Origin: Stakelama portus | GTDB lineage: Bacteria > Pseudomonadota > Alphaproteobacteria > Sphingomonadales > Sphingomonadaceae | Assembly: GCF_003171655.1 (NCBI RefSeq) | Contig: NZ_QFZL01000001.1 | Location: 558,001-622,000, forward strand | Reading direction: 5' to 3' | Length of the DNA: 64,000 bases | Part shown: positions 26,825 through 35,516 of the stretch, piece by piece | How positions within the stretch are numbered: position 1 is the stretch's first letter | Layout: the number at the start of each line of letters is the position of its first letter | The notes under the pieces: model-generated | Told to the model about the DNA's origin: nothing | Database searches by the model: none | What the model saw: the letters and a program-made list of their open reading frames with translations, nothing else | Translations under genes and position numbers: made by a program

Positions 26825-26957
26825 AATTTAGCGTCGCGAAATGCTGTAGGATAGGAGGAATTCGCCATTCCAAAACGGTTGCGGAGGGGTGCGCGGTGCG
26901 TGGCGCTCTGTCTGGTCACGCCACGCCGCCCGAGCCATGGGCCGATGCGTCGTCGCT

Positions 26958-27686
26958 TTATCGGTTCGTGGTCTGGTCGAAGCTGACGGTGATGGTGAAG
27001 CGCAGCGCCGAGCCGGCCAGCGCCGCCGGGGGGGCGGGCATCGGCGCGGCGCGCGTGACGGTGCGCAGCGCCAGCCGGTCGAGCAGCGGGTTGCCGCTGC
27101 TTCGATCAAGCGACACATCATGCACCGCGCCGCCGCGATCGACGGTGAAAGCGATGACTGCCTCGCCCCGGATGCGCACGCCGCGCGGACGACGCGTGTT
27201 GATGTGCGACCAGAGCGCACTGGCATAGCTGTCGCGGACATTTGCCGGTTCGCGGGTGCGGACGGGGGCCGACGGCGCGATCGGTTGCGGCGACGCCTGT
27301 TCGGGAAGCGATGGGGCGGCGAGCTGCGGGGGCGCTGCGGAAGGGCTCGATGCGGCTTGCCGCGCCGGCGATTGTAACGGGGACGGCGCCGCAGGTGTCG
27401 ATGGCGCAGTCGATGTCCGTGGCGGAACCGGTTTGCGTGGCTGTGCGGCCGGCTGTGCGGCTTTCGGTTCCGGTTCCGGAACGGCTGATTCCTCAGGGGG
27501 CAGGTCGAAAAGGCGCAGCGCCTGCTGCTCCGCCTGCGGTGCGGTCACTGCAGGCGCGAGCATCACCAGCGAAGCGAGCAATGCCAGAATAGCGGTCGCA
27601 CTGCCCGCGCCGGCCCAGCGTTCGCGGCCCGAGGGGCGATAGCCCCCCGAGCCGCTCCGGTCAGAAGGATTTGCTGAGCGAGACAT
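26958..27686 (-). CDS. tonB: TonB energy transducer
   Basis: A 242-residue protein starting at ATG 27686, 26 bp inside the end of the receptor gene, so the two are translationally coupled. It has one N-terminal transmembrane helix (AILALLASLVMLAPAV, about residues 32-47), a long Pro/Ala-rich periplasm-spanning region, and a C-terminal TonB domain. In that domain RGEAVIAFTVDRGGAVHDVS is followed by RSSGNPLLDRLALRTVTRAAPMPAPP. It would transmit proton-motive energy to the receptor encoded just upstream. No exbB/exbD are nearby, so it must share those encoded elsewhere. Confidence 0.9.
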   Translation of the reverse strand: MSRSANPSDRSGSGGYRPSGRERWAGAGSATAILALLASLVMLAPAVTAPQAEQQALRLFDLPPEESAVPEPEPKAAQPAAQPRKPVPPRTSTAPSTPAAPSPLQSPARQAASSPSAAPPQLAAPSLPEQASPQPIAPSAPVRTREPANVRDSYASALWSHINTRRPRGVRIRGEAVIAFTVDRGGAVHDVSLDRSSGNPLLDRLALRTVTRAAPMPAPPAALAGSALRFTITVSFDQTTNR

Positions 27687-29811
27687 TGAAGCTGCGCCCA
27701 CGCCCCGGAACGGGACGAAGCACGCCGGTCGCCCTGCGGTCGCCAAGCGATACGCCGCCCAGCGGCAGCGCATATTCCTTGTCGAACAGATTGCTGACAT
27801 CGACGCCGATGCGGAAGCCGCTGATCGTATAGCCCGCGCCGATATTGGCGAGGACATAGCCGTCGGTTTGCGGTTCGTTGCGCGTGGCATCGACGCGCGT
27901 CTTGTCCGCCACGCCTTCGATTTCGACATGACCGTCGAAACCGGTGCCGCTCATATAATGCAGCCCCAGCGACGCGTTGAACGGCATCTGATGGTACAGT
28001 GGCGCGTCATCGGCGAGATTGTCGCCCTGCAGCCAGCTTGCCGCCGCTTCGACCCGCAAATGCCCGCCCGCATCGTTGCGCAGCAGCTCGACCGCGCCCG
28101 ACAGATCGACACCGTAAAAGCGCGCTTCGCCATTGGTGAATTGCAGCTGCACGAAACCGCTGGGCATGCCCATCATGTCGGTCAGGTCCGCGATCTTCAC
28201 CACGTCGATATAATCGTCGACATGCGTGTACCAGGGCGAAATGCGCAGCGACCACGGCGTCTCAACACCGCCGCTGAACGTCACTGCCGCGCTCACCGTA
28301 TCGGCGCTTTCGGACGTCAGGTTCAGATTGCCGACATAGCCGTTGCCGTCACCGAACCAGCCGATCATCTGGCTCGCCATCGCGCCGCGACCCCAGCTGT
28401 AGCGTTCATAGAGGTTGGGCGAACGCACCTTGTGCGCATAGCCGAGCTCGAACGCGACGCCCTGCGCCGCTTCCCAGTCGAGCATCGCCGATCCGCTCCA
28501 GTTGCTGTCGTGGCGATCGCGGTCGGCGGCGTTGAACGCAGCGGCGGCGGCGACATCGGCCATCTGCATCATGCCGGTGCCATAGGGCGCGACATCGCCG
28601 GTGTTCATCCAGACCTGATCGTTGCGGATGCCGATGGTGGTCTTCACCGTGTCGCTCCACTGTGCTTCCCATTCGGCATAGGTGCCCAGCCGGTCGCGGT
28701 TGGCGGCGTTGATGTTGATGAAGGTGTTCGGCCCCATCATCATGCTGCCCGCCACCGGCGGCCACCATTCGTTCAGCCATTGGTGGTGCAGCTCGCTGCC
28801 GAAACGCACCGTGTCGCGGCTCGAGACGGGGATCGAGACCGCCAGCCGGTATCCTGCCGTATGCCCTTCACCGAGCATCGGCATGCCGCCATCGGCGATG
28901 CCGCCCTTGTCCGCCAGAAAGTTCATTTCATGGTCGGTGTCGCGGTAATGCGCAGTGAAATCGACATCGCCCCAGCCGAAATAGCCCTGATAGCGGCCGT
29001 TCAGGAACCAGGACTGGTTGTCGGTCATGTCCATATGCTGGTTGGGAAACCCCTCATAGGGCGCGCGCTGGATGCCGCCGCGCAGGGTGAATAGCCCCGC
29101 GCCGGTGAGCGCGCCGAGCGTCAGGCTGTGGTCGGTCTTGGCATATTCGGTCGATCGGACGACACCGGCATCGCCGCCGCCATCATAATTGTCCGACTGG
29201 GTATAGCTGCCGTCATAGGTGAGGCTGAGGCTGTCGGTGGCGACGGTCACATTCGCTGCGCCGCCGAACGCATCGCCGTTCGAGCGGTAAAAGGCCGAAA
29301 CGCGACCGGTGACCAAAGTCGCTTCGGGGCCGGCGAATTTGGGATCGGCGGTGTTGACGCTGATCGCGCCGCCGATCGTGTCGCCGCCCATGCTGACGGG
29401 CGTCACGCCGGTCAGCACCGAAATGCTCTCCACCGTTTGCGGGTCGGTATAGGAAAGCGGCGGGTTCATGTTGTTGGGGCAGACCTCGTCGATCTTCACC
29501 CCGTCGACCAGGATCGAGACGCGACCATTGTCGAGCCCGCGAATGGTGGGAAGGCTGGAAACGCCGCCCGCGCCATAGGCGCTGACGCCGGGAATGCGGG
29601 TGATGGTTTCGGCGGTGTCGCTGCTGGTCGCGGAATCGCGCGCCAACGTGTCGCGATCGACGGTCTGGGCCGAAGCCGGGTCGGAACCGATTTCGACCGG
29701 GGGCAGGGCAGTGGCGTCCTGCGCCATGGCGGGGAGGGCGGGAAGCGTGGCGCCGCAAATCAGCGCAAGGCGAAGCGCCGCAACCGGGCGGCGCGCGTCG
29801 AACATCGTCAT
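27661..29811 (-). CDS. OprC-like TonB-dependent receptor, probably copper
   Basis: An outer-membrane receptor of 716 residues from ATG 29811. A signal peptide ends at PAMAQ. The plug domain contains IPGVSAYGAGGVSSLPTIRG and a VDGVKIDEVCPNNMNPPLSY segment. A 22-strand barrel ends in Phe (FNVSLSKSF). Methionines are frequent in extracellular stretches (MGMPS, MPMLGEGH, GSMMMG, GTGMMQM), and CPNNMNPP resembles the Cys/Met copper site of Pseudomonas OprC. Neighbours DUF2946 and TonB fit a copper-uptake operon. The copper assignment is inference. An ATG at 29895 would add 28 arginine-rich residues before the signal peptide. Confidence 0.82.
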   Translation of the reverse strand: MTMFDARRPVAALRLALICGATLPALPAMAQDATALPPVEIGSDPASAQTVDRDTLARDSATSSDTAETITRIPGVSAYGAGGVSSLPTIRGLDNGRVSILVDGVKIDEVCPNNMNPPLSYTDPQTVESISVLTGVTPVSMGGDTIGGAISVNTADPKFAGPEATLVTGRVSAFYRSNGDAFGGAANVTVATDSLSLTYDGSYTQSDNYDGGGDAGVVRSTEYAKTDHSLTLGALTGAGLFTLRGGIQRAPYEGFPNQHMDMTDNQSWFLNGRYQGYFGWGDVDFTAHYRDTDHEMNFLADKGGIADGGMPMLGEGHTAGYRLAVSIPVSSRDTVRFGSELHHQWLNEWWPPVAGSMMMGPNTFININAANRDRLGTYAEWEAQWSDTVKTTIGIRNDQVWMNTGDVAPYGTGMMQMADVAAAAAFNAADRDRHDSNWSGSAMLDWEAAQGVAFELGYAHKVRSPNLYERYSWGRGAMASQMIGWFGDGNGYVGNLNLTSESADTVSAAVTFSGGVETPWSLRISPWYTHVDDYIDVVKIADLTDMMGMPSGFVQLQFTNGEARFYGVDLSGAVELLRNDAGGHLRVEAAASWLQGDNLADDAPLYHQMPFNASLGLHYMSGTGFDGHVEIEGVADKTRVDATRNEPQTDGYVLANIGAGYTISGFRIGVDVSNLFDKEYALPLGGVSLGDRRATGVLRPVPGRGRSFNVSLSKSF

Positions 29812-29904
29812 GGAATAGTCTCGTCTGCTGATCCGCCGCGCAGCCGCGCGACGGCTATCCGAAAGCAGCGCACGACGGCTGTCCGTCGCGCGCATGGTTG
29901 CATT

Positions 29905-30324
29905 TTAGAGGATCAGCAGCGGTGGTGCGTGGCTGGGCGGCGGTGGCGCCGACAGGCCCGCGCCGGGGCGGACCATGACGATCCGGGGCGCGGGGGTTTC
30001 GGCGAGATAGCGGACGCGGGGCGCCGGCGGCGCGATCAATGCCGGCAGTTCGGCAGGCGATGCGTGCCCGGCAAAGCTGCAATGATCGCGCGGGTCCTTT
30101 GGCGCCTGCTTCTGATGATCGGGGGTGAGGCGCCGCGCATAATCGCCGGTCAGTGTCTTTTCGACCAGGCCGGTACCGGTACAGATGGTGACGACCACGC
30201 TGTGATCGGCGGCGCGGGCGGGCATATAGCCCGGGGGCACGATGACGGTGAGCGCAATGGCCGCAAAGGCCAGCACTCGCATCACGCGGCCGATCAGGCC
30301 GATTCTGATGGCGTCCATCCCCAT
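29905..30324 (-). CDS. DUF2946-like exported protein
   Basis: A 139-residue protein with an N-terminal hydrophobic segment (MRVLAFAAIALTVIVPPGYMP, residues about 15-35). A short soluble part contains ICTGTGLV and DHCSFAGHAS, and the tail is Pro-rich with a possible hydrophobic end (PPSHAPPLLIL). The Cys ... DHC ... H pattern fits the DUF2946 family, usually found next to copper-related TonB receptors and CopC/PCuAC genes. It is first in a minus-strand run with the receptor and tonB. The start is uncertain: 30324, 30318 and 30366 are all in frame and none has a strong ribosome-binding site. Confidence 0.65.
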   Translation of the reverse strand: MGMDAIRIGLIGRVMRVLAFAAIALTVIVPPGYMPARAADHSVVVTICTGTGLVEKTLTGDYARRLTPDHQKQAPKDPRDHCSFAGHASPAELPALIAPPAPRVRYLAETPAPRIVMVRPGAGLSAPPPPSHAPPLLIL

Positions 30325-30400
30325 TTGTGCCGCGCTGCTAGGCCGCAGGCTGTCGCGGCGCAACACGAAATCGCGCGCGCCACGGCTACCCCCGATCGGT

Positions 30401-31990
30401 TCAGGCCGCCACTTTCCGCCGCTCGGCCATTTCCTCGTTGAGCATTTCGGCGAGCAGGAAGGCGAGTTCGATGCTCTGTCCGGCGTTCAAACGCGGGTCG
30501 CAATGGGTGTGGTAGCGCGCTTCGAGATCGGCTTCGCCGATATCGATCATGCCGCCGGTGCATTCGGTCACGTCCTGCCCGGTCATCTCGCAATGGATGC
30601 CGCCGCCGAACGTCCCTTCGGCGCGGTGGACGGCGAAGAAGCCGCGCACTTCGGCCAGGATACGGTCGAACGGGCGCGTCTTATAGCCATTGGCCGCCTT
30701 GACGACGTTGCCGTGCATCGGATCGCAGCTCCACACCACCGGATGGCCCTCGCGCTTTACGGCGCGGACGAGCGGGGGCAGGCCGTCTTCGATCTTTTCA
30801 TGGCCATAGCGAGTGATCAGCGTCATCCGGCCGGGAATGCGGGCAGGGTTGAGCGTGTCGAGCAGGCGCAGCAATGCGTCGGGCTCCAGCGTCGGGCCGC
30901 ATTTCATGCCGATCGGGTTGCCGATGCCGCGCAGATATTCGACATGCGCCGATCCTTCGAACCGGGTGCGATCGCCGATCCACAGCATATGCGCGCTGGT
31001 GTCGTACCATTGGCCGGTCAGGCTGTCCTGACGCGTGAGCGCCTGTTCATAGGGGAGCAGCAGCGCCTCATGGCTGGTATAGAAATCGGTGCCCGATAGC
31101 TGCGGCACGCTTTCCGGGCCGAGCCCGCACGCACGCATGAAGGCCAATGTCTCGCCGATCCGGTCGGCGGTCTCCACGAATTTTTCGGCCCATGGGCTGC
31201 GGTCCATGAAATCGAGCATCCAGGCATGAACCTGGTCGAGGCTGGCATAGCCGCCATGCGCGAAGGCGCGCAGCAGGTTGAGCGTGGCGGCGGACTGGCT
31301 GTAGCCCTGTACCATGCGCTGCGGATCGGGGATGCGCGCTTCGGGCGTGAACGCCGATCCGTTGACATTGTCGCCGCGATAGCTGGGCAGCTCGACGCCG
31401 TCGATCGTCTCGGTCGGAGCCGATCGGGGCTTGGCGAACTGCCCGGCCATCCGGCCCACCTTCACTGTCGGGAGCTTTGACGCAAAGGTGAGCACAACCG
31501 CCATCTGAAGGATGACGCGGAACGTGTCGCGGATATTGTTGGGGTGAAACTCGGCGAAGCTTTCGGCGCAATCGCCGCCCTGAAGCAGGAACGCCTTGCC
31601 CTCGGAAACGCGCGCGAGTTCTTCGGTCAGCTGCCGCGCTTCGCCGGCGAAGACGAGCGGCGGGAAGCTGGCGATCTGGCCAGTGGCGGCGGCAAGCGCT
31701 TGCGGATCGGGATATTCGGGCAGCTGGCGCGCCTCGTGCGATTTCCAGCTGTCGGGGGACCATTTGTTCATGGCGTCCTCTCCGGGACGATAGGGGACGA
31801 ACCAATCGGCATGATGGGCAATGCCGTTGGCGGCGATTTGATTGACGACGGTGCGGCTGGCGCGTTTGCCATGTTCTTCCCAGCCCTGAACCGTCGAACC
31901 GGGCGAATCATACCAGGCGCCGAAAGCGGCGCGGGTGAGGGCGCGTTCCTCGCGGAACCGGCGGATCTTGAAACCAGCTAAAGTCGTCAT
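30401..31990 (-). CDS. Class II DAHP synthase with N-terminal HTH
   Basis: An open frame of 529 residues. Residues 74-529 (from [20 protein letters not shown]) are a complete plant-like (type II) 3-deoxy-D-arabino-heptulosonate 7-phosphate synthase, the first shikimate-pathway step. It shows [34 protein letters not shown] and [15 protein letters not shown]. Residues 1-73 look like an XRE-type helix-turn-helix ([20 protein letters not shown] ... [12 protein letters not shown]) and are unusual for this enzyme. ATG 31771 has GAGAGGA five bases upstream and would give the normal 456-residue enzyme. Two products, or a fusion, are therefore possible. Upstream DNA (32020-32060) is AT-rich and could hold the promoter. 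Confidence 0.9.
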   Translation of the reverse strand: MTTLAGFKIRRFREERALTRAAFGAWYDSPGSTVQGWEEHGKRASRTVVNQIAANGIAHHADWFVPYRPGEDAMNKWSPDSWKSHEARQLPEYPDPQALAAATGQIASFPPLVFAGEARQLTEELARVSEGKAFLLQGGDCAESFAEFHPNNIRDTFRVILQMAVVLTFASKLPTVKVGRMAGQFAKPRSAPTETIDGVELPSYRGDNVNGSAFTPEARIPDPQRMVQGYSQSAATLNLLRAFAHGGYASLDQVHAWMLDFMDRSPWAEKFVETADRIGETLAFMRACGLGPESVPQLSGTDFYTSHEALLLPYEQALTRQDSLTGQWYDTSAHMLWIGDRTRFEGSAHVEYLRGIGNPIGMKCGPTLEPDALLRLLDTLNPARIPGRMTLITRYGHEKIEDGLPPLVRAVKREGHPVVWSCDPMHGNVVKAANGYKTRPFDRILAEVRGFFAVHRAEGTFGGGIHCEMTGQDVTECTGGMIDIGEADLEARYHTHCDPRLNAGQSIELAFLLAEMLNEEMAERRKVAA

Positions 31991-32083
31991 GGGATGCGCG
32001 GCTTACTCCGACGGGGTAATGTGCGCAAACCCTTTTTGAATAAAAATGCAAATTGCCCGCCAAACGGCCCACGCGCCGCTGCG

Positions 32084-34393
32084 TTATTGCCCGCCCGACA
32101 TCGAATAAGGGCGCATATCGGGCCGCGTCGCCCAGCTGGTGTTGGGCGTTGCCTGCATGGTGAAGCGCAGTTCGCCGCCCGCGACGATCTCGCCATGGCG
32201 GATGAAGCTGCGGTTGAGGCGGCGGCCGTTGAGTTCGACCTTGCCGATATAGCGGTTCTGCGGCGTCAGATTGTCGGCGACGATCGTGAAATCCTTGCCG
32301 TTGGGCAAATGCAGCGTCGCGCGGTCAACGAACGGGCGGCCGATCACATATTCGAGGCTGCCCGGCGTCACCGGATAGAAGCCAAGCCCGGTGAAGAACA
32401 GCCAGGCCGACATCTGGCCCAGATCGTCATTGCCCGAAAGGCCGGCGGGCGTGTCGTTATACTGGCTGGCGACGATCTGCGTCAGCCGTTCCTGGGTCTT
32501 CCACGGGGCGCCGGCGAAGTCATAGAGATAGGCGACGTGATGGCTCGGTTCGTTGCCATGGATATATTGGCCGATCAGGCCGGCGATATCCTCGGCATGG
32601 CTGTAATCGATGCCCGAATTGTCATAATCGAACATGGCGTCGAGCTTGGCGATCGCCGCGCGGTCGCCGCCCATCGCCGCAAACAGCCCGGCCTGATCCT
32701 GGGGCACGAACCAGCTATATTGCCAGGCGTTGCCCTCGGTATAATCCGAGCCATAGTTGATCGCGGTCGGATCGAACGGCTCGCGATAGCTGCCGTCGGC
32801 AAGCCGCGCGCGCAGGAAGCCGGTGCCGGTGTCGAAGCTGTTGCGCCAGTTTCCGGCGCGGGCATGGAATTGCCGGGCGATATTATCCTTGCCCATCGCC
32901 TGTGCCATGCGCGCGATCGTCCAGTCGTCATAGGCATATTCGACGGTTTTCGAAGCGGCCTCGGGCTCCTTGTCGATCGGAACATAGCCAAGCCGCATAT
33001 ATTCGCGCAGGCCGCCATAGGGGGCATAGGTGGCGCTCGCGACCATCGCGGCGAGTGCTTCTTCCCCGTCAAATCCGCGAATGCCCTTCAGCCAGGCATC
33101 GGCAATGACCGGCACGGCGTGATAGCCGATCATCGTCCAGGTTTCGCGCCCCTGAAATTGCCAGACCGGCAGGATGCCATAGGGGCTGTCATGCCAGCTG
33201 GCGATCAGCGAGCGGACGATCGCGCTGTTGGTTTCCTCTGGCTGGACGAGCGTGAGCAAAGGATGTTCGGCGCGGAACGTATCCCATAGCGAGAAGGTCG
33301 ATCGGAACGCGAACCCGTCGGCGCGGTGAACTTCATTGTCGGTGCCGCGATAGCGCCCGTCGACATCGCCGGCGATCGCGGGCGCGATCAGGCTGTGATA
33401 GAGCGCAGTGGCCATCATCCGCCGCATCGGCTCCGGCGCATCGATCTCGACGGCGCCCAGCGCAGTTTCCCAACGCTCGCGCGTCGCGGCGGCGACCTGA
33501 TCGAAACTGCCGGCTTCGGAGTCGAGATTGGCGATGGCGCCGGCTTCATCGACCGAAGAGATCGCGACCTGCACCTCCAGCGGTGCATCCAGTTCGCCGA
33601 AGTCGAAGCGGGCGACGAGTGCGCGACCCAGCTTTTCGGCCACTGCATCCTCGCCGCGTCCCGGCCCCTGAAAGCCGCGATAGGGGATGTTTTCCTCGGT
33701 ATTCACGAAGGCATGCGTCTTGAGCGGCGTGGAAAAGCGGATCGCGAAATAAAGCTGGCGGTCGGGCGCCCAGCCGCGCGTCTGGCGCGATCCGGTGATC
33801 GTACCGTCGGGGCGGATGCGGATCGAGGACCAGAGCGTCTTGCCGGGGTAATTATAGAGCGAGCTGCGCAAGTCGAGGATCAGATGCGCGTCGCTGCCCG
33901 CTGCAAAGCTGTAGCGATGGACGCCGGTGCGCAGCCCCGCCGTCATTTCCGCGCGCACGCCGATATCGGAGAGGGTGACGGCATAATAGCCCGGCCGCGC
34001 GATTTCGGTGTCGTGGCTGAAGCGCGAGCGATAGCCCGATCCCGGCACGTCGGGGTCGCCGGGTTCCAGCTTCACGTCGCTGCCGACCGCGGGCATCATC
34101 AGGAAATCGCCCAGATCCGAATGGCCCGCGCCCGAAAAATGGGTGTGCGAAAAGCCCTGAATCGTCGGATCGTCGTAGCGATAGCCCGCGGCATGGCCAT
34201 AGCATTCGCGGATTTCGCACGTCGTATCGGTGTCGGGCGACAGCTGGACCATGCCGAACGGCGCGACCGCGCCGGGGAAGGTATGGCCTTCGCCCCCGGT
34301 GCCGATCATCGGATCGACATCGTCATAGCTCTGAAAGGCGAGCAGGGCGGGGGCAGCAAGGAGCAGCGCGAGGCGCGAGATCAGCTTTGACAT
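32084..34393 (-). CDS. GH92 alpha-mannosidase, secreted
   Basis: A 769-residue glycoside hydrolase of family 92, calcium-dependent exo-alpha-mannosidases. A signal peptide covers roughly residues 1-20 (LISRLALLLAAPALLAFQS). Family motifs include DPMIGTGGEGHTFPGA, GFSHTHFSGAG, FSLWDTFRAEHPLL near residue 355, YIHGNEPSHHVAYLYD near residue 645, and GNDDLGQMSAWLFFTGLGFYP near residue 690. The last holds the catalytic base region. Linkage preference cannot be read. It stands alone, without SusCD-type or other glycan genes next to it, 93 bp upstream of the DAHP synthase gene on the same strand. Confidence 0.94.
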   Translation of the reverse strand: MSKLISRLALLLAAPALLAFQSYDDVDPMIGTGGEGHTFPGAVAPFGMVQLSPDTDTTCEIRECYGHAAGYRYDDPTIQGFSHTHFSGAGHSDLGDFLMMPAVGSDVKLEPGDPDVPGSGYRSRFSHDTEIARPGYYAVTLSDIGVRAEMTAGLRTGVHRYSFAAGSDAHLILDLRSSLYNYPGKTLWSSIRIRPDGTITGSRQTRGWAPDRQLYFAIRFSTPLKTHAFVNTEENIPYRGFQGPGRGEDAVAEKLGRALVARFDFGELDAPLEVQVAISSVDEAGAIANLDSEAGSFDQVAAATRERWETALGAVEIDAPEPMRRMMATALYHSLIAPAIAGDVDGRYRGTDNEVHRADGFAFRSTFSLWDTFRAEHPLLTLVQPEETNSAIVRSLIASWHDSPYGILPVWQFQGRETWTMIGYHAVPVIADAWLKGIRGFDGEEALAAMVASATYAPYGGLREYMRLGYVPIDKEPEAASKTVEYAYDDWTIARMAQAMGKDNIARQFHARAGNWRNSFDTGTGFLRARLADGSYREPFDPTAINYGSDYTEGNAWQYSWFVPQDQAGLFAAMGGDRAAIAKLDAMFDYDNSGIDYSHAEDIAGLIGQYIHGNEPSHHVAYLYDFAGAPWKTQERLTQIVASQYNDTPAGLSGNDDLGQMSAWLFFTGLGFYPVTPGSLEYVIGRPFVDRATLHLPNGKDFTIVADNLTPQNRYIGKVELNGRRLNRSFIRHGEIVAGGELRFTMQATPNTSWATRPDMRPYSMSGGQ

Positions 34394-34489
34394 GGCGCGA
34401 CTATAGCGCGGGGGCAGTCGGGGGGAAGTACTGCGCCGCGTGGCACAACTTTGCGTCGGTCTGCTCAGCGCGAACGGTTGCGCAAAGGG

Positions 34490-35431
34490 TCAGTAGCCCG
34501 CGTCGAGATCGACGACATTTTCCATCGGCCTGCCCGCCAGAAACGCGTCGAGATTGCGCAGGAACAGTTCGACGGCGCGCAGGAACATCCTGGTCTGGCT
34601 GCGCCCCGACAAATGCATCGAATGGATCGTGTTGGGCGCGCCCCAGAGCGGATGTTCTGGGGGCAGCGGCTCGGGCGTCACCGTATCGAGGAACGCGCCG
34701 CCGATGCGCCGCGCCTTGAGCGCCGCGATCAGGGCGTCCTGGTCGATCATGTCGCCGCGCCCGACATTGACGATCCAGGCAGTCGATTTCATCGCGGCGA
34801 ATTCGGCCTCGCCGAACATCGCGGCGGTGTCGCCCGTCGCCGGTGCGGCAAGGATCACCCAGTCGAAATTTCCCAGCTGGTCGCGCCACGCATCGGGAGT
34901 CAACGTGCCGTCGCGGCCCGACCGCGTGACGCCGGTCACCGCAACATCGAACCCGGCCAGCCGCTTGCCGATCATCCGGCCGATCGTGCCATAGCCGATG
35001 ATCAGCGCCTGCGTGTCGTACAGTTCCATCTGGCCCGGCGCGGTGTTCGTCCATTCGTGCCGGTCGGCCATCCGCACCACTTCGTCGAACCGCTTGGCCG
35101 CGGCGAGCACGCCCAGCACGGCATATTCGGCCACGGCTTCGGCATTGATGCCGCCGCCATTGGTGAGGATAACGCCCTGATCCTTCAGCCGCGCGAGATC
35201 GAAATCATCCACGCCAGCGCGCAGAGTCGACGCCCATTTGAGCAGGCGACCGGTGACGAGGATATCGGGGCCTTCGCGTGCGTCCTGCAAATCGATCCAG
35301 GCGATTTCCGCATCAGCGATCATCTCTGCCGCGTCCCCGGCATTGGTGAACCATGAAGGTTCGACCGAAGCGGGCAGGCGCGGTTCGAGGAGCGGACGGG
35401 CGAGCGCGGGGAGAACGGCCTTCATGGCCAT
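34490..35431 (-). CDS. D-2-hydroxyacid dehydrogenase
   Basis: A 313-residue NAD(P)-dependent oxidoreductase of the D-isomer-specific 2-hydroxyacid dehydrogenase family, most like glyoxylate/hydroxypyruvate reductases. The Rossmann motif is ALIIGYGTIGRMIGKRL near residue 145. Catalytic positions are the Arg in NVGRGDMIDQ or the upstream TLRAGVDDFD, the Glu in TPEPLPPEHPLW, and His in SMHLSG. The ATG at 35431 has GGGAG about seven bases upstream. It lies 85 bp downstream of cysS on the same strand. The exact substrate is not evident. Confidence 0.85.
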   Translation of the reverse strand: MAMKAVLPALARPLLEPRLPASVEPSWFTNAGDAAEMIADAEIAWIDLQDAREGPDILVTGRLLKWASTLRAGVDDFDLARLKDQGVILTNGGGINAEAVAEYAVLGVLAAAKRFDEVVRMADRHEWTNTAPGQMELYDTQALIIGYGTIGRMIGKRLAGFDVAVTGVTRSGRDGTLTPDAWRDQLGNFDWVILAAPATGDTAAMFGEAEFAAMKSTAWIVNVGRGDMIDQDALIAALKARRIGGAFLDTVTPEPLPPEHPLWGAPNTIHSMHLSGRSQTRMFLRAVELFLRNLDAFLAGRPMENVVDLDAGY

Positions 35432-35516
35432 TGGCTACTCCCGGTCGCGCTGCGCCTCAATCCATTGCGTGGCTGCCCGCATCGGCGGCTTCATCCTCCA
35501 GAGAAGGGCAGTATCT

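Larger units (their letters stand above)
26652..26957. other. Intergenic region between JAMM and tonB
   Basis: This 306-bp gap lies between two convergent genes and has no supported coding sequence. It holds 34-bp repeat copy B (26707-26740), a GC-rich alternating tract (about 26746-26780) and GAAC-N7-GAAC at 26810-26824. That last matches the alphaproteobacterial LexA-box format in its complement (GTTC-N7-GTTC). AGGAGG occurs at 26855-26860, but the following plus-strand frame has no standard start codon. Minus-strand frames through here run into the JAMM gene antisense. Confidence 0.5.
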
